This document shows positions 18,359 through 29,193 of a stretch of DNA of 62,073 nt, one piece after another; position 1 is the first letter of the stretch, and the number at the start of each line of letters is the position of its first letter. Position numbers and translations under genes: made by a program. The notes beneath the pieces are model-generated. The model ran no database searches. It saw only the letters and a list, made by a program, of their open reading frames with translations, and had not been told where the DNA came from. Origin of the DNA: Campylobacter aviculae (lineage in GTDB: Bacteria; Campylobacterota; Campylobacteria; Campylobacterales; Campylobacteraceae); contig NZ_NXMA01000011.1 of the NCBI RefSeq assembly GCF_005406215.1, forward strand, positions 1 through 62,073. Direction: 5' to 3'.

Positions 18359-19128
18359 TTATTTTCCAAATGCTTTTTAATTTTTTCATAAGCTTCGTTG
18401 ATTTTTTGGAACTTTTCTACCCCTTTTTTGATTTCTTCTTCGCTAACATTATTTGCATTTAAAATATCAGGATGGTATTTTTTTGCTAAATTTCGGTATT
18501 GTTTTTTTACAGCATTGATATCAGCATTTTTTGGTAATTCTAAAATTTCAAAAGCTTCATCCAGACTGATTTGTTGTTTAGAAGTGTTTAAATTTGAAAA
18601 ATTATTGATAAAATTTTCTAATTCACTTTGGCTTATATCAAAAGCCCTTGCAATTTGTTCTAAAATTTCTTTCTTTTTAGGGCTAAATTCTGCATCAATA
18701 AAAGCCATAAAAACAAGTACCCTAAATACATTAAAACGCTCATTTTTTGGCAAAGGAACTTCTTTTAAAAAATCTTTTGCTACTTCAAAAGCATCGTTTA
18801 AATTTTCTTTATGTTCATTAAAACTTGCTTTTAAAAATTCTCTTTCTCGCCTATCTTTTGCATTGGCATCTAAAATTTGAGTGATCATATCGGCTTCATC
18901 TTGACTGATTCTGCCGTCACTTTTTGCAATTTTTGCCAAAAGTGCGATCACATAATAATTCATCCGCCTTTTAAATTCATCTATTCTTTCTTCCATCACA
19001 CCACGCATAAAGCCTTTTGCAAAACCTTTAGCACCGCGTGCAGTAGAATTGAAAAAATCTTGCTTTCCCCAAGTTTTATAATACCAATAAAAAACTAAAA
19101 TAACTAAAATGATTAAAATTAAACTCAT
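18355..19128 (-). CDS. DjlA-like co-chaperone: TerB-like plus J domain
   Basis: 257 residues. One N-terminal membrane anchor (about 2-18) is followed by a TerB-like helical domain (about 55-175: [34 protein letters not shown]). The C-terminal J domain carries KKYHPD near 218. This is the DjlA architecture, which presents DnaK at the cytoplasmic face of the membrane. It overlaps purL by ATGA and the next J-domain gene by 4 bases, so two membrane J-proteins are translated in tandem within a purine operon. Confidence 0.85.
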   Translation of the reverse strand: MSLILIILVILVFYWYYKTWGKQDFFNSTARGAKGFAKGFMRGVMEERIDEFKRRMNYYVIALLAKIAKSDGRISQDEADMITQILDANAKDRREREFLKASFNEHKENLNDAFEVAKDFLKEVPLPKNERFNVFRVLVFMAFIDAEFSPKKKEILEQIARAFDISQSELENFINNFSNLNTSKQQISLDEAFEILELPKNADINAVKKQYRNLAKKYHPDILNANNVSEEEIKKGVEKFQKINEAYEKIKKHLENK

Positions 19129-21311
19129 TGAATTTGCTCTTTAAAACTTTCAAAATAAAGATTTTCTAGCTCTTTTTTACTTAAGTTAATATCATCGAGT
19201 CTAAAACAATCCTCATCGGTACTTACGCCTAATTTGTGAGCTTTTATCTTAAATTCTTGAATTAATTGTAAAAATTGTTCTTCACATGCTTCATCAACGC
19301 CTACTATAACACGACTAAAGCTTTCATCAAAAATCATTTTTTTATCATTAAAACCACTTTCTAAAATCATACCTTTTTTAGAAATAGCGCACATTTTTGC
19401 CAAAGTTATAGCAATGCCACCTATACCAACACTATTTGCACATTCAAGCAAAGATTTTTGATTTGCTTTATAAAGAAAATCCCAAAGCATTAATTCTGCT
19501 TTATAATCTATATTTTTAAGATTTCCTGCTACTTTTTTATCTTGAATTTTCATCACTAAAGAACCAGAAAAATTACCTAAAGTTTCTCCTAGAAGATAGA
19601 TTCTAATTCCAGCCTTATCAAAATTTGTTTTTAAAACGCGATTAGAATTTTCTAAAACGCCAACATTTACAATGGTAGGACTTGGATAAATACTCACTCC
19701 TTCTGTTTCATTATATAAAGAGACATTACCACTAACCACAGGGGTATTTAATTCCTTACAAGCCTCCTTAATCCCCTCGCATCCTTGCGCAAATTGCCAC
19801 ATTACTTCAGGATTTTGCGGATTCCCATAATTTAAACAATCGCTAATTGCTAAAGGTTTAGCTCCGGTACAAGCTACTTTTCTTCCAGCACTTGCCACAG
19901 CTGTAATTGCTCCAAGTTTTGGATCGATATAATTTAAACGAGAATTACATTCTATAGCCATTGCTATAGCCGCATTGTTTTCTTTTACGCGTATAACACT
20001 CGCACCCAATCTTCCATCAGCCTTAATTGTATTGGTTTGCACGCTTGAATCAAATTGATCATAAATAAAAGCTTTATCATTAACATTTTCATTTTTTATC
20101 ATCTGAATGAATAAATCTTGTATATTGTTTTTCAACTCAAACTGATAATCTTTAATACTATCTAGATATTTTGGCTTACTTATTGGACGGTCTAAAATAG
20201 GCGCTTTCTCACTTAAAGGTTCAATAGGTATAAGCCCTACAAGTTCATCTTTCCAAAAAAGTTCCATATTTCCCGTATCAGTCACTTCACCCATTACAAC
20301 AGCATCTAAATCCCATTTTTTAAAGATTTCTATCACTTTATCTTCATAGCCTTTTTTTGCACAAATAAGCATTCTTTCTTGAGATTCGCTAAGCATTAGC
20401 TCATAGGGTGTCATACCGCTTTCACGCATAGGAGTTTTATCAAGATAAAGCTTCATTCCACTTCCACTTCGTCCCGCCATTTCAAAAGAACTTGAAGTAA
20501 GCCCAGCAGCTCCCATATCTTGAATTCCTACAATAAAATCAGTTTTAAAAAGTTCTAAGCACGCCTCCATTAAAAGTTTTTCACTGAAAGGATCTCCTAT
20601 TTGCACTGTTGGTCTTAAACTTTTATTTTGTTCATTAAAGCTATCGCTAGCCATAACAGCACCGCCGAGCCCATCTCTACCGGTTTTTGACCCTACATAA
20701 ATCACAGGATTTCCTACCCCTTCAGCTTTGGCATAAAAAATATCTTCTTTTTTGCAAATCCCTAATGCAAATGCATTGACTAAAATATTTCCATTAAAAC
20801 ATTCATCAAAAGAGCATTCTCCACCTATGGTTGGAACACCCATACAATTTCCATAATGAGAAATTCCACTTACAACCCCTTTGACAAGATATTTTTGATG
20901 ATTTCCATATTTTTCATCATAAATATTTCCAAATTTTAAAGAATTAAGTCCAGCAACAACTCTTGCACCCATAGTAAAAACATCGCGTAAAATTCCACCT
21001 ACTCCAGTTGCTGCCCCCGCAAAAGGTTCAATAAAGCTAGGATGATTATGACTTTCAACCTTAAAAACCGCTGCCATATCTTGACCTATATCTATCACCC
21101 CTGCATTTTCACCAGGACCTTGGATCACCCAAGGTGCTTTGGTTGGAAAGCCATTGAGGTATTTTTTACTTGATTTATAAGAGCAATGCTCGCTCCACAT
21201 AGCAGAAATAACACCTAATTCAAGTAAATTAGGTTCTCGTCCAAGAATTTCTAAAATTTGATCATATTCTTCATCGCTGATTTTATGTGCTTTTATAATT
21301 TCTTTATCCAT
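19125..21311 (-). CDS. purL: Phosphoribosylformylglycinamidine synthase, large subunit
   Basis: 728 residues from ATG 21311, chosen because AAAGG precedes it; the frame extends 9 codons further without a ribosome site. This is the short PurL type that works with PurS and PurQ. Motifs are [39 protein letters not shown] and [20 protein letters not shown]. It converts FGAR plus glutamine-derived ammonia to FGAM. It follows mnmE after 11 bases. Confidence 0.96.
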   Translation of the reverse strand: MDKEIIKAHKISDEEYDQILEILGREPNLLELGVISAMWSEHCSYKSSKKYLNGFPTKAPWVIQGPGENAGVIDIGQDMAAVFKVESHNHPSFIEPFAGAATGVGGILRDVFTMGARVVAGLNSLKFGNIYDEKYGNHQKYLVKGVVSGISHYGNCMGVPTIGGECSFDECFNGNILVNAFALGICKKEDIFYAKAEGVGNPVIYVGSKTGRDGLGGAVMASDSFNEQNKSLRPTVQIGDPFSEKLLMEACLELFKTDFIVGIQDMGAAGLTSSSFEMAGRSGSGMKLYLDKTPMRESGMTPYELMLSESQERMLICAKKGYEDKVIEIFKKWDLDAVVMGEVTDTGNMELFWKDELVGLIPIEPLSEKAPILDRPISKPKYLDSIKDYQFELKNNIQDLFIQMIKNENVNDKAFIYDQFDSSVQTNTIKADGRLGASVIRVKENNAAIAMAIECNSRLNYIDPKLGAITAVASAGRKVACTGAKPLAISDCLNYGNPQNPEVMWQFAQGCEGIKEACKELNTPVVSGNVSLYNETEGVSIYPSPTIVNVGVLENSNRVLKTNFDKAGIRIYLLGETLGNFSGSLVMKIQDKKVAGNLKNIDYKAELMLWDFLYKANQKSLLECANSVGIGGIAITLAKMCAISKKGMILESGFNDKKMIFDESFSRVIVGVDEACEEQFLQLIQEFKIKAHKLGVSTDEDCFRLDDINLSKKELENLYFESFKEQIQ

Positions 21312-21322
21312 ATTATTACCTT

Positions 21323-22651
21323 TCATTTTCCTAAACAAAAATTATTAAACATTTCATCTAAAATCTCATCTCTTTCAAAATCTTTAGTAAATTTAGAAAG
21401 TTCACCTATCGCCAAATTTAATTCAAATGCAAAAAGCTCTAAAGAACTTTCTTGCAAAAGATCCTTTGCGCTTGATATAGCCTCACTTGCAATTTTGCAA
21501 GAATTAATTAACTCCAAAGAACTTACCATAGTATCTTCAGCATCAAAAGAATTGAGATATTTTTCCAATTCTTCTTTAAGCAAATTAATATCATTTTGGG
21601 CGCTAAGTTTTATAAAATCTATATTTTGACTATTTTCAAAAACCTCACACAAATCAGTTTTGTTTAAAATCCAAAATACTTTTTTATCACTATTTTGCAA
21701 TAAATTATAAATTTCTAAATCTTCCTTATCCTCTTTTCTAGAAGAATCAAAAACAGCCAAAATGATATCCGCATCTTTTAAACTTTTTTTGCTTAATTCC
21801 ACGCCTATTTGTTCTATTTTATCTTTACTTTCTCTAATACCTGCTGTATCAATAATGCGAAGTAAATAAGAACCTAATTTAAAATTTTCTTCTATAGTAT
21901 CACGTGTCGTCCCTGCTATATCTGAAACTATGGCTCTTTTATAGGAAAGTAAAGCATTTAAAAGAGAGGATTTTCCAACATTTGGCTTACCCACTATAGC
22001 TATTTTAAAACCTTCTATAAGTCCTTTTTTACTTTGAGAAATCGTATAAATTTCTCTTAAAATTTTAGCATTATCTTGACACATAAGACTAATTTGTTCT
22101 AATAAATCAGGTGGCAAATCATCATCAGCATAATCAATACTTGTTTCCACAAAAGCTAAAGTTTTAACTAAATCGGTGCGGATTTTTTCTAAAAGATCTC
22201 CTAAATCACCTCGCATATTTCTTGCGATAACTTTAGCTGCAAGAGCAGATTTTGAAACGATTAAATCTTGTATGTTTAAAGCCTTTAAAGGAGTCATTTT
22301 TCCATTTAAACAGGCTCTTTTACTAAATTCTCCAGCTTGAGCTAATCTAGCTCCTAAATTTACAAGCTCATCAAGCAAAATCTCACTCACGCTAAAACCA
22401 CCGTGAATTTGAAATTCCACTATATCTTCACCTGTAAAACTAAAAGGTGCTTTAAAATATATAACTATAGCCTCATCTAAAAATTCATCTTTGTGATTAT
22501 AAAGTTTGGTAAAAGTAGCATAACGCGGAATTAATTGTTTTTTTTTACTTAATCTTAAAGCAATTTCTAAAGATCTCTCACCACTCAATCTCACGATAGA
22601 AATTGAACCTATTCCATGTGCTGTTGCAATAGCTACTATAGTATCATTCAT
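21323..22651 (-). CDS. mnmE: tRNA modification GTPase MnmE (TrmE)
   Basis: 442 residues. The N-terminal formyl-THF-binding domain is followed by a helical domain and an inserted G domain: G1 [15 protein letters not shown]2 [13 protein letters not shown]3 DTAGIRE, G4 NKTDL. The C-terminus is FCLGK, the conserved CxGK catalytic tail. With MnmG it makes 5-carboxymethylaminomethyl uridine at the tRNA wobble position. It overlaps jag by 8 bases. Confidence 0.97.
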   Translation of the reverse strand: MNDTIVAIATAHGIGSISIVRLSGERSLEIALRLSKKKQLIPRYATFTKLYNHKDEFLDEAIVIYFKAPFSFTGEDIVEFQIHGGFSVSEILLDELVNLGARLAQAGEFSKRACLNGKMTPLKALNIQDLIVSKSALAAKVIARNMRGDLGDLLEKIRTDLVKTLAFVETSIDYADDDLPPDLLEQISLMCQDNAKILREIYTISQSKKGLIEGFKIAIVGKPNVGKSSLLNALLSYKRAIVSDIAGTTRDTIEENFKLGSYLLRIIDTAGIRESKDKIEQIGVELSKKSLKDADIILAVFDSSRKEDKEDLEIYNLLQNSDKKVFWILNKTDLCEVFENSQNIDFIKLSAQNDINLLKEELEKYLNSFDAEDTMVSSLELINSCKIASEAISSAKDLLQESSLELFAFELNLAIGELSKFTKDFERDEILDEMFNNFCLGK

Positions 22652-23471
22652 CTTTTTTCAAAAAATCATTTATAACTACAAATCTTTGATTATTATTTTG
22701 CCTAATACCCACATATTTATGCGGAAATTCAGCCCTTAATTTCTCTAAAGCAATTTTAATTAAAACTCCATCTAAGGGCTTAGTTTGACCATTACCATTG
22801 GTTTTAACCTTTTTAATTACATCTTGAAGATAAATTTGCATATTTTGAATTTGGTTTTCTAAAAATTGAGCGATTTCAAGACGCACTAAAAGATCATATT
22901 TTGCATTAATCCAGCTATGTAAAAGATAAGAAATAGCCTTATAACGATGTGCTTCTTTCCCGATAAGCAAAGCCGCATCTTCACCATCTAAATGAATAAA
23001 TACACTTTCATTATTGTACATTTTTATTTCTATTAAAGAAATATTAAAACAAGTTGATGCAAGCAATTTCTCAAGCTGAATACGAATTTCATCTAAAATA
23101 TCTTGAGTATTTCGACTATCCTTGCTCTCACGATGAAAACTATCAAAAATTTTATCACTCTTAACAATATATTCTTCTTTTTTTAACTTTGAATTCACTA
23201 TTTTACTATTTACTTTAATATCTTTTTTAATGTTTTCTGATTCAGAAGATATTTTTTCTCGAAACTTATTTGGATGAGAATTCCTTTTTAAATTTTTTTT
23301 ACGATATTTATTTTTTACACTCGCTTCAATAATTGCATTTTTACGTCCAAAGCCTAAAAAACCATTTTTCGGATGCTGTATAATCTCATACTCTAAATCA
23401 ACTACCGAACACTCAAGATTTTTTGAAGCCTCGGTTAATGCGGTTTGAAGATCTTTAGCTTCGATTCTCAT
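22644..23471 (-). CDS. jag: Jag/KhpB RNA-binding protein
   Basis: 275 residues from ATG 23471, which has GGAG nine bases upstream and falls 4 bases after the yidC stop; a longer frame to 23510 would overlap yidC. The Jag-N domain at about 1-50 is followed by a basic linker. A KH domain ([20 protein letters not shown]) and an R3H domain ([14 protein letters not shown]) close the protein. Family members bind RNA and, in other bacteria, affect division and envelope synthesis. Confidence 0.88.
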   Translation of the reverse strand: MRIEAKDLQTALTEASKNLECSVVDLEYEIIQHPKNGFLGFGRKNAIIEASVKNKYRKKNLKRNSHPNKFREKISSESENIKKDIKVNSKIVNSKLKKEEYIVKSDKIFDSFHRESKDSRNTQDILDEIRIQLEKLLASTCFNISLIEIKMYNNESVFIHLDGEDAALLIGKEAHRYKAISYLLHSWINAKYDLLVRLEIAQFLENQIQNMQIYLQDVIKKVKTNGNGQTKPLDGVLIKIALEKLRAEFPHKYVGIRQNNNQRFVVINDFLKKDE

Positions 23472-23475
23472 ACTC

Positions 23476-25053
23476 TTACTCCGCTTGTTTTTTGTGATGC
23501 TCTTTGGCAAAAATTTTATTGATTATCCATTGTTGTACTAAAGAGCAAAGATTATTTACAAACCAATAAAGCGTAAGTCCAGCTGGAAAAGTAATAAAGA
23601 AAAACGTAAATATAACTGGTAAAAATTTCATAATTTTTGCTTGCATAGGGTCTTGTATGGCCATTGGCGTAATAAGTTGTTGTATAAACATAGTTGCACC
23701 CATTAAAATCGGAAGAACAAAGTAAGGATCCATAATCGATAAATCGTGTATCCAAAATATCCAATGTGCGGCTTTTAACTCAATTGCATTTAATAATACG
23801 CGATAAATCGCAAAGAAAATTGGAATTTGTAAAAGTATAGGCAAACATCCACTCATAGGATTTGCACCGTGTTTTTTATAAAGCTCCATCATGTGTATAT
23901 TCATCTTTTGCGGATCGCCCTTATAGCGTTCTCTTAACTCTTTCATTTTTGGAGCTAGATCTTTCAATTTATTCATAGAAATCATAGACTTGTAGGTTAG
24001 CGGAAATAAAATTATACGAATAATAAGCACCATTATTACTATAGACCAACCCCAATTTCCTATATGATTGTGTAAAAAATCTAAAAATACAAACATAGGT
24101 TTTGCGATAAAAGTAAACCAACCATATTCTACCACAGCCTCAAGACGCGGATCTATACTTTTTAAAATCACATGCTCTTTAGAGCCTATATACCCACCTG
24201 CGTCAAACTCATTATCACTATATGCAAAAACCAAAGGATTTTCCTGTGCATCTTTACTGACAGTTATGTTTAATGGCTTGTTAAAATTATAAAAAAATGT
24301 TGCATAATATCTATCGAAAGCGGAAGTCATCCAAGCATTTTGAACATTTTCTTCTTTGTCCATTTTCCCATCTTCGAAAGTATGAATGGTCTCTTTATCA
24401 TCCATAACCAACGCTCCATGTACAGTATAACTATCTACTGCTATATTTGGACGATAACCGGGACTGATAAAATAATGTGCATTTCTACTAAGCCTAACTT
24501 GTATTTTATAGTTTCCTTTAGGATAGAAGGTGATGTTTTTTTCAATGGTTAAATTTGAAAGCTTTTGTGTAAGTTTTAAAGTTTTGCTGTTATTTTCATC
24601 AATAAAAATTTCACTAAAATCTACATGATATGGCACACTAAAAGCTTCATTATTAATATTATTGTCACTAAAACGAATTTCTAAAGGATAAGGCAAATTT
24701 TCTTTAGAAATTAAATCAATCGATTCACCTTTCTCATTTTGATATTTTTTATCTTTAAGATAAAAATTTGCAATCCTACCCAAAGAATCGATCTTTGCTT
24801 CAAAATGATTACTCTTAATATCAGCTATGATTTTACCTTGTAATGCTGATCCTTTAGAAGTTTCAGCCAAGGCAGTTTGAATATTATTTTGAATAGTTAG
24901 ATTTTGAGAATCGCTTTTATGGGTAATATTTTGTTCTAATTTGATTTGATGCTTTGGTATAAAAAAATAATCATACACAATAAAAAATAAAAAAGAAAGC
25001 ACCACAGCTAAAAGTATACGCTTTTGTTGAAAAATATTATTTGAATTATTCAC
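23476..25053 (-). CDS. yidC: Membrane protein insertase YidC
   Basis: 525 residues. The N-terminal membrane anchor (about 12-28) precedes a periplasmic beta domain of about 300 residues, characteristic of Gram-negative YidC. The C-terminal five-helix insertase core includes NWGWSIVIMVLIIRIILFPL, where Arg is the conserved groove residue, and MSGCLPILLQIPIFFAIYRV. It inserts membrane proteins alone or with SecYEG. It lies just after yidD. Confidence 0.97.
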   Translation of the reverse strand: MNNSNNIFQQKRILLAVVLSFLFFIVYDYFFIPKHQIKLEQNITHKSDSQNLTIQNNIQTALAETSKGSALQGKIIADIKSNHFEAKIDSLGRIANFYLKDKKYQNEKGESIDLISKENLPYPLEIRFSDNNINNEAFSVPYHVDFSEIFIDENNSKTLKLTQKLSNLTIEKNITFYPKGNYKIQVRLSRNAHYFISPGYRPNIAVDSYTVHGALVMDDKETIHTFEDGKMDKEENVQNAWMTSAFDRYYATFFYNFNKPLNITVSKDAQENPLVFAYSDNEFDAGGYIGSKEHVILKSIDPRLEAVVEYGWFTFIAKPMFVFLDFLHNHIGNWGWSIVIMVLIIRIILFPLTYKSMISMNKLKDLAPKMKELRERYKGDPQKMNIHMMELYKKHGANPMSGCLPILLQIPIFFAIYRVLLNAIELKAAHWIFWIHDLSIMDPYFVLPILMGATMFIQQLITPMAIQDPMQAKIMKFLPVIFTFFFITFPAGLTLYWFVNNLCSLVQQWIINKIFAKEHHKKQAE

Positions 25054-25057
25054 TTAC

Positions 25058-25399
25058 TTATCCTTGATTAATATATTTTATAAAATAAAAAGTCTGATTT
25101 TTATAAGGTATATAAAAATAGTAAAGTTTTTTGCGCGCTAAAAAATTAGGCTTAAAACACAAACTGCAAGGGATTATTTTTTTTGAAATCTTTGGATAAT
25201 CAAATCCGCCTTTTAAAAAAGGATTGCATCTAAAAATCCTAAAAAGAGTTAAAAAAAATGCGACAAAAAAATTATTCTTTTGAAATTGCCAGCAAGCATA
25301 TTCTGAACAAGAGGGATAAAATCTACACACAGAAGGTTTAAAAGGACTTAAAAATCTTTGATATATATCAAGTAATTTTAAACATACTATTTTAAACAT
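25058..25399 (-). CDS. yidD: Membrane protein insertion efficiency factor YidD
   Basis: 113 residues from ATG 25399. The signature is [29 protein letters not shown] and [16 protein letters not shown], with the conserved [11 protein letters not shown] cysteines. The C-terminal 30 residues are basic and extra. A second possible ATG at 25420 adds 7 residues; neither ribosome site is decisive. The gene overlaps rnpA by 13 bases and precedes yidC. Confidence 0.88.
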   Translation of the reverse strand: MFKIVCLKLLDIYQRFLSPFKPSVCRFYPSCSEYACWQFQKNNFFVAFFLTLFRIFRCNPFLKGGFDYPKISKKIIPCSLCFKPNFLARKKLYYFYIPYKNQTFYFIKYINQG

Positions 25400-25713
25400 T
25401 CTAATTTCTTTAATCCCCATTTTAAACTTCTTTCCAATTTAGAAAAAGAAATCTGAACAATCTCATTTTTTGCAACAAAAATATATTTTCCATTATAAAT
25501 ATTTGCTTCAAATTTAGAAAATAAAGCTCTTAAAATACGCTTGGATCGATTTCTAATTACTGCCTTTCCAACTTTTCTACTAGCAACAACCGCCATTTTA
25601 TGTTCATTACATTTGAGATAAAAAATAATAACTCCGTCACAATACCATTTTTTGCCAAACCTATATATGGCTGAGAATTCTTCATTTTTATTAATCTTAT
25701 TAAAAATTCTCAC
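25387..25713 (-). CDS. rnpA: Ribonuclease P protein component
   Basis: 108 residues. The conserved basic motif is [18 protein letters not shown] (the RNR signature), with the N-terminal [10 protein letters not shown]. It binds the 5' leader of pre-tRNA alongside the RNase P RNA. The start is GTG and overlaps the rpmH stop as GTGA, so translation is coupled to ribosomal protein L34. The C-terminus extends into the yidD start. Confidence 0.93.
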   Translation of the reverse strand: MRIFNKINKNEEFSAIYRFGKKWYCDGVIIFYLKCNEHKMAVVASRKVGKAVIRNRSKRILRALFSKFEANIYNGKYIFVAKNEIVQISFSKLERSLKWGLKKLECLK

Positions 25714-25844
25714 ACGGCGAGTCTTTTTCTGCCTTTAGCACGTCTTGCATTAATTACCTTACGTCCATTTTTACTCTTCATACGAATACGAAATCCGTGA
25801 GTACGTTTTCTTGGAGTACCATGTGGTTGATAAGTTCTTTTCAT
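25710..25844 (-). CDS. rpmH: 50S ribosomal protein L34
   Basis: 44 residues, [20 protein letters not shown] onward and ending KGRKRLAV, unmistakable L34. The stop TGA at 25710-25712 overlaps the rnpA GTG start. AAGGAAAATTT precedes the ATG. First gene of the minus-strand run to purH. A likely -10 (TACAAT, minus strand) is at 25892-25897. Confidence 0.97.
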   Translation of the reverse strand: MKRTYQPHGTPRKRTHGFRIRMKSKNGRKVINARRAKGRKRLAV

Positions 25845-25891
25845 TTTAAATTTTCCTTAAAAATTTTATTTTGTTTAAAGAATAAAAGCGA

Positions 25892-25897
25892 ATTGTA
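25892..25897 (-). promoter_or_regulatory. Probable sigma70 -10 element for rpmH
   Basis: ATTGTA on the plus strand reads GATACAAT on the minus strand, about 50 bases upstream of the rpmH ATG. No other good -10 lies closer. Confidence 0.45.
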
Positions 25898-26028
25898 TCT
25901 CAATCTTACTTATAAATTGCTTTTATGTTTAAAGTAGTCAAGATCAATAAAATTAAATTATTTGATATATTAACAAGATTTTACTATACTTTAGAAAAAC
26001 TATGAATATTAAAATGCAAATTTAACCA

Positions 26029-26637
26029 ATGATAAGAAGTTTACATTATTTAAGAGCCATGGGCTATAATTTTATAGATGAAACAAACAAAATTAAAATA
26101 AAAATACAAAATTTTCAAGATTTAAAAACAAATATACAAAAGTGTAATTTGTGCCACTTTTCAAAATCACGCCGCTTTATCCTTATGGAATCGGAAATAA
26201 AAAATGCTAAGTTAATGATTGTAGATACTTTGGAACAAAATATTGAAAATGAAAATAATGATATTTTAGAATCTAAAAAAGGAAAAATATTACAAAATTA
26301 TATAAATGATATTTTAGGACTTAAAAAGGATCAATTTTATTTCTCTCATCTTTTTAAATGTTATCCTAATGGAAAATTTGATGATTTTTCGCTACAATCT
26401 TGTTTGCCATTTTTTTGGAATGAAGTAGAATTGCTCCAACCTAAATTTATTCTTTGTTTGGGAGAATATACTTTTAATGGCTTGGGTTTTTCAAATTTTA
26501 ATGTGCTTAGAGGAGAAATTTTCACCCATGAGAAATTTTTCTTTATGGCAAGCTTTGAGCTTGAATTTATAGAAAAAAATCCAAGTTATGAAAAATTTTT
26601 TATACAAGATTTACAAAAAATTAAAGGATTTTTATGA
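26029..26637 (+). CDS. Uracil-DNA glycosylase superfamily protein (family 4-like, divergent)
   Basis: 202 residues, at the Cj0963 position. Four cysteines in the family-4 pattern could hold a 4Fe-4S cluster: KCNLCHFSKSRR, HLFKCYPNG and SLQSCLPFFW. ELLQPKFILCLGEYTFNGLG matches the family's conserved LG segment. The first catalytic motif (usually GEAPG) is replaced by LMIVDTLEQ, so activity is doubtful. No clear ribosome site before the ATG. It overlaps the next gene by ATGA. Confidence 0.7.
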   Translation: MIRSLHYLRAMGYNFIDETNKIKIKIQNFQDLKTNIQKCNLCHFSKSRRFILMESEIKNAKLMIVDTLEQNIENENNDILESKKGKILQNYINDILGLKKDQFYFSHLFKCYPNGKFDDFSLQSCLPFFWNEVELLQPKFILCLGEYTFNGLGFSNFNVLRGEIFTHEKFFFMASFELEFIEKNPSYEKFFIQDLQKIKGFL

Positions 26638-27827
26638 AAAAAATACTCTTGAGTTTAAGTTTATGTTTTTGCCTTCTTTTGGCCAAAGAGCAACAATTAG
26701 TAGACATACCGCCTTCTAAAGATTTTTATCCCAACCTTAATACACAAGAATGCGGTATCAATTGTCTTTTTGAGCTTTTAGAATCAAGACTTTACATCAG
26801 CTTTTTGAGCGAATTTACAGACCAAAGCGATGAATTTCTATCTAATGTTTATACAAAACTTTTAAATTCAATTACAGATTTTGATCAAGCTGTGCAAAAA
26901 ATTACTGCGGTAAAAATGGCCATTATTATTCCAGAAAAAACTATTAAAAGCTATTCCAATACTATTGTAAATTCTAGTATTGCTTATCTTTTAAGACAAA
27001 GAGCGGATATTAAAGTCAAAGTATTTTTAATCGGAACAGAAGATGAAAATAAAATACGTCAAACTCTAGATCAAATTGAAAATCAAGGTTATCAATATAT
27101 TATTGCAGCTCTTACATTAAAAGGTGTCTCGGCTCTTAAAGATTATTCTAAAAATATGAAAATATTTATTCCAACTCTTCATAAAAATTTTGCTTCTAAT
27201 TTCAACCAAAACATAATTTTTGGAAGTATAGATTACGATGCACAAATTGTAGAGCTTTTAAAACAATCCAATTCTAATTTAGCAATTTTTAGCGACAACT
27301 CTTCTCTATCTAATAATTTAAATTCACTCATACTTTACCACAATAATCAAAATGCAAAAATTTACAAAATTAATGGAGAAAAACTTGATTTTTATAAACT
27401 TTTTAGATCTCAAGGAAGCCTTAACAACTCTTCAATATTTTTCAATACACCTTTGATTAAAACGGCACTTACAAGCTCTCAATTGCGTGTTTATAATATA
27501 CGTCCTTATGTTCTACTTTCCACTCAAATTAATTACAATCCTGCCTTTTTAAATCTTACTCAAGAGGCAGATCGAAGAAAATTTATAATTGCAAATTCTA
27601 TAAATAATCATGACGATAGTCTATCTTATTTAAATGAAATTTTTAATCAAAATATAGATTATAATTGGGTAGCTTATGCGACAAGTATTGGAACTGATTA
27701 TTTTTATACAAATTTTTTAAATCAAAATAGCCAAAGCATATTTGATGAAAAAATTGAAAACTCGCAGGTTTTATATAAAGTTCGACTAATGCAAGGAGTA
27801 AAAGCTAATTTTGAAGAATTAAAATAA
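26634..27827 (+). CDS. Putative periplasmic protein (Cj0964 type)
   Basis: 397 residues with a Sec signal (MKKILLSLSLCFCLLLA). The alternating strand/helix pattern (KMAIIIPEKTIKSYSNTIVNSSIAYLLRQRA; GYQYIIAALTLKGVSAL; NIIFGSIDYDAQIVELLKQ) resembles a type I periplasmic-binding-protein fold, as in the LpoA C-terminal domain. That resemblance is by eye only. Translationally coupled to the glycosylase-like gene. Confidence 0.65.
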   Translation: MKKILLSLSLCFCLLLAKEQQLVDIPPSKDFYPNLNTQECGINCLFELLESRLYISFLSEFTDQSDEFLSNVYTKLLNSITDFDQAVQKITAVKMAIIIPEKTIKSYSNTIVNSSIAYLLRQRADIKVKVFLIGTEDENKIRQTLDQIENQGYQYIIAALTLKGVSALKDYSKNMKIFIPTLHKNFASNFNQNIIFGSIDYDAQIVELLKQSNSNLAIFSDNSSLSNNLNSLILYHNNQNAKIYKINGEKLDFYKLFRSQGSLNNSSIFFNTPLIKTALTSSQLRVYNIRPYVLLSTQINYNPAFLNLTQEADRRKFIIANSINNHDDSLSYLNEIFNQNIDYNWVAYATSIGTDYFYTNFLNQNSQSIFDEKIENSQVLYKVRLMQGVKANFEELK

Positions 27828-27834
27828 TTCTTCA
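27812..27834. terminator. Bidirectional terminator between two convergent genes
   Basis: TGAAGAATT and AATTCTTCA (9 bp, loop AAAAT) span the overlapping 3' ends. On the plus strand AAAAGTTTTTT follows, giving a T-run for the upstream gene. Confidence 0.5.
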
Positions 27835-28193
27835 AAAAGTTTTTTAATTTCTAGATCCATTTTAACAGGTTTTCCCTCTCTAACATAAGCGAGAGTTCCG
27901 TTCATTCTAAAAATCTTATGTTCATCTTTATAAATTTCTTGTAAAATTTCTATAGATGCAGTCTTAATTTCCATAATTTTAGTTTTAACCTCTACTATGT
28001 CTCCAAGTTTAGCAGGTTTAATAAATTTGCAATTTACACTAGTTAAAAAAAAATGCCCAGTGGAAGCATCAAATATCTGAGCATTTTTAGAAAATAGAAC
28101 TTCGCTTCTAGCCCTTTCGCAAAATTTTAAATAATTACTATGATAAACAACTCCACCTGCATCTGTATCTTCGTAATAAATTCTTATCTTCAT
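27819..28193 (-). CDS. ybgC: Acyl-CoA thioesterase, YbgC/YbaW hotdog family
   Basis: 124 residues, single hotdog domain. YYEDTDAGGVVYHSNYLKFCERARSE carries the catalytic Asp and conserved Tyr/His region of 4-hydroxybenzoyl-CoA-thioesterase-like enzymes. In other proteobacteria YbgC is near tol-pal and acts on short-chain or phospholipid-related acyl thioesters; here it stands alone. Equivalent to Cj0965c. Overlaps the convergent gene by 9 bases. Confidence 0.88.
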   Translation of the reverse strand: MKIRIYYEDTDAGGVVYHSNYLKFCERARSEVLFSKNAQIFDASTGHFFLTSVNCKFIKPAKLGDIVEVKTKIMEIKTASIEILQEIYKDEHKIFRMNGTLAYVREGKPVKMDLEIKKLFEELF

Positions 28194-28293
28194 TGAAAAT
28201 CCTTAAAAAACCTATAATTTTAAAATTATATCATTAAATATTTTTTTAAAAGAATAAATGTTAAAATTTCCATTACGCTTTAGGACAAAATTT

Positions 28294-29169
28294 ATGCAAA
28301 AAAATATTTTAGAAAATCAATTATTAAAACACCCTTTATACTCCAAAATTCAAAAATTAAAAGAATTAAAATGCACAAATGAACTCTATTTAAAAGATTG
28401 TGTGATTTTAAACACAAATAATACTCAAATGGATGAAATTTTAGAGCTTGCAAAAGAATTAAAACCATGGAGAAAAGGTCCTTTCCAAATAAATGATCTT
28501 TTTATTGATACAGAGTGGCAAAGTTTTATTAAATTTAATATTTTAAAGCCTTTTATGAGTGAAATTTCGGGAAAAACCGTAGCAGATATTGGGTGCAATA
28601 ATGGTTATTATATGTTTAAAATGCTTGAATTTAATCCAGCATTATTAATAGGTTTTGATCCCTCTATAAAATATCGATTGCAATTTGAACTCATTAATGC
28701 CTTAGCTAAAACTTCAATAAAATATGAACTTTTAGGTGTTGAAGATCTTCCAAACTACCCGCTTAAATTTGATGTGATTTTTTGCCTTGGAGTAATTTAT
28801 CATAGAAGCAATCCGGTTAAGATGTTAAAAGAATTAAAATCAGGACTCAATAAAAATGGAGTAGTTTTTTTAGATACTATGTATATAGAAGATGAAAGAG
28901 AAATTGCACTTGTTCCAAATAAAACTTATTCAAAAATTCCAAATATTTATTTTATTCCGAGTATAGGTGCTTTAAAAAATTGGTGCGAAAGAGCAGGTTT
29001 TAAAGATTTTCAAATTTTAAGCACTAAAAAAACCGATGAAAATGAGCAAAGAAAAACAGAATGGATTGATTCTTATTCTTTAAATGATTTTTTGGATCCA
29101 AATGATAAAAACCTTACCATAGAAGGCTATGAAGCTCCAAAAAGAGTTTATGTAAAAATAAAGATATAA
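28294..29169 (+). CDS. cmoB: tRNA U34 carboxymethyltransferase
   Basis: 291 residues from ATG 28294, selected because AGGA lies 8 bases upstream; an ATG at 28258 lacks a ribosome site. The Rossmann methyltransferase core contains VADIGCNNGYYMFKML (SAM loop) and VIFCLGVIYHRSNPVKML. RKGPFQINDLFIDTEWQS is typical CmoB. It transfers a carboxymethyl group from carboxy-SAM to 5-hydroxyuridine at the tRNA wobble position. Equivalent to Cj0976. Confidence 0.9.
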   Translation: MQKNILENQLLKHPLYSKIQKLKELKCTNELYLKDCVILNTNNTQMDEILELAKELKPWRKGPFQINDLFIDTEWQSFIKFNILKPFMSEISGKTVADIGCNNGYYMFKMLEFNPALLIGFDPSIKYRLQFELINALAKTSIKYELLGVEDLPNYPLKFDVIFCLGVIYHRSNPVKMLKELKSGLNKNGVVFLDTMYIEDEREIALVPNKTYSKIPNIYFIPSIGALKNWCERAGFKDFQILSTKKTDENEQRKTEWIDSYSLNDFLDPNDKNLTIEGYEAPKRVYVKIKI

Positions 29170-29193
29170 ATTATTTTTGCTTTTTGTCGATTT
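29167..29193 (+). promoter_or_regulatory. sigma28 (FliA) promoter for the Cj0977 homologue
   Basis: TAAA, 15 bases, GTCGATTT matches TAAA-N15-GCCGATAA well. It lies 55 bases before the ATG at 29248. The -35 overlaps the cmoB stop. Cj0977 of C. jejuni is known to be sigma28-dependent. Confidence 0.75.

Noticed and set aside
25845-26028. Replication origin next to rpmH
   Set aside because: rpmH-dnaA linkage marks the origin in many bacteria, but no dnaA, dnaN or DnaA-box cluster is present here.
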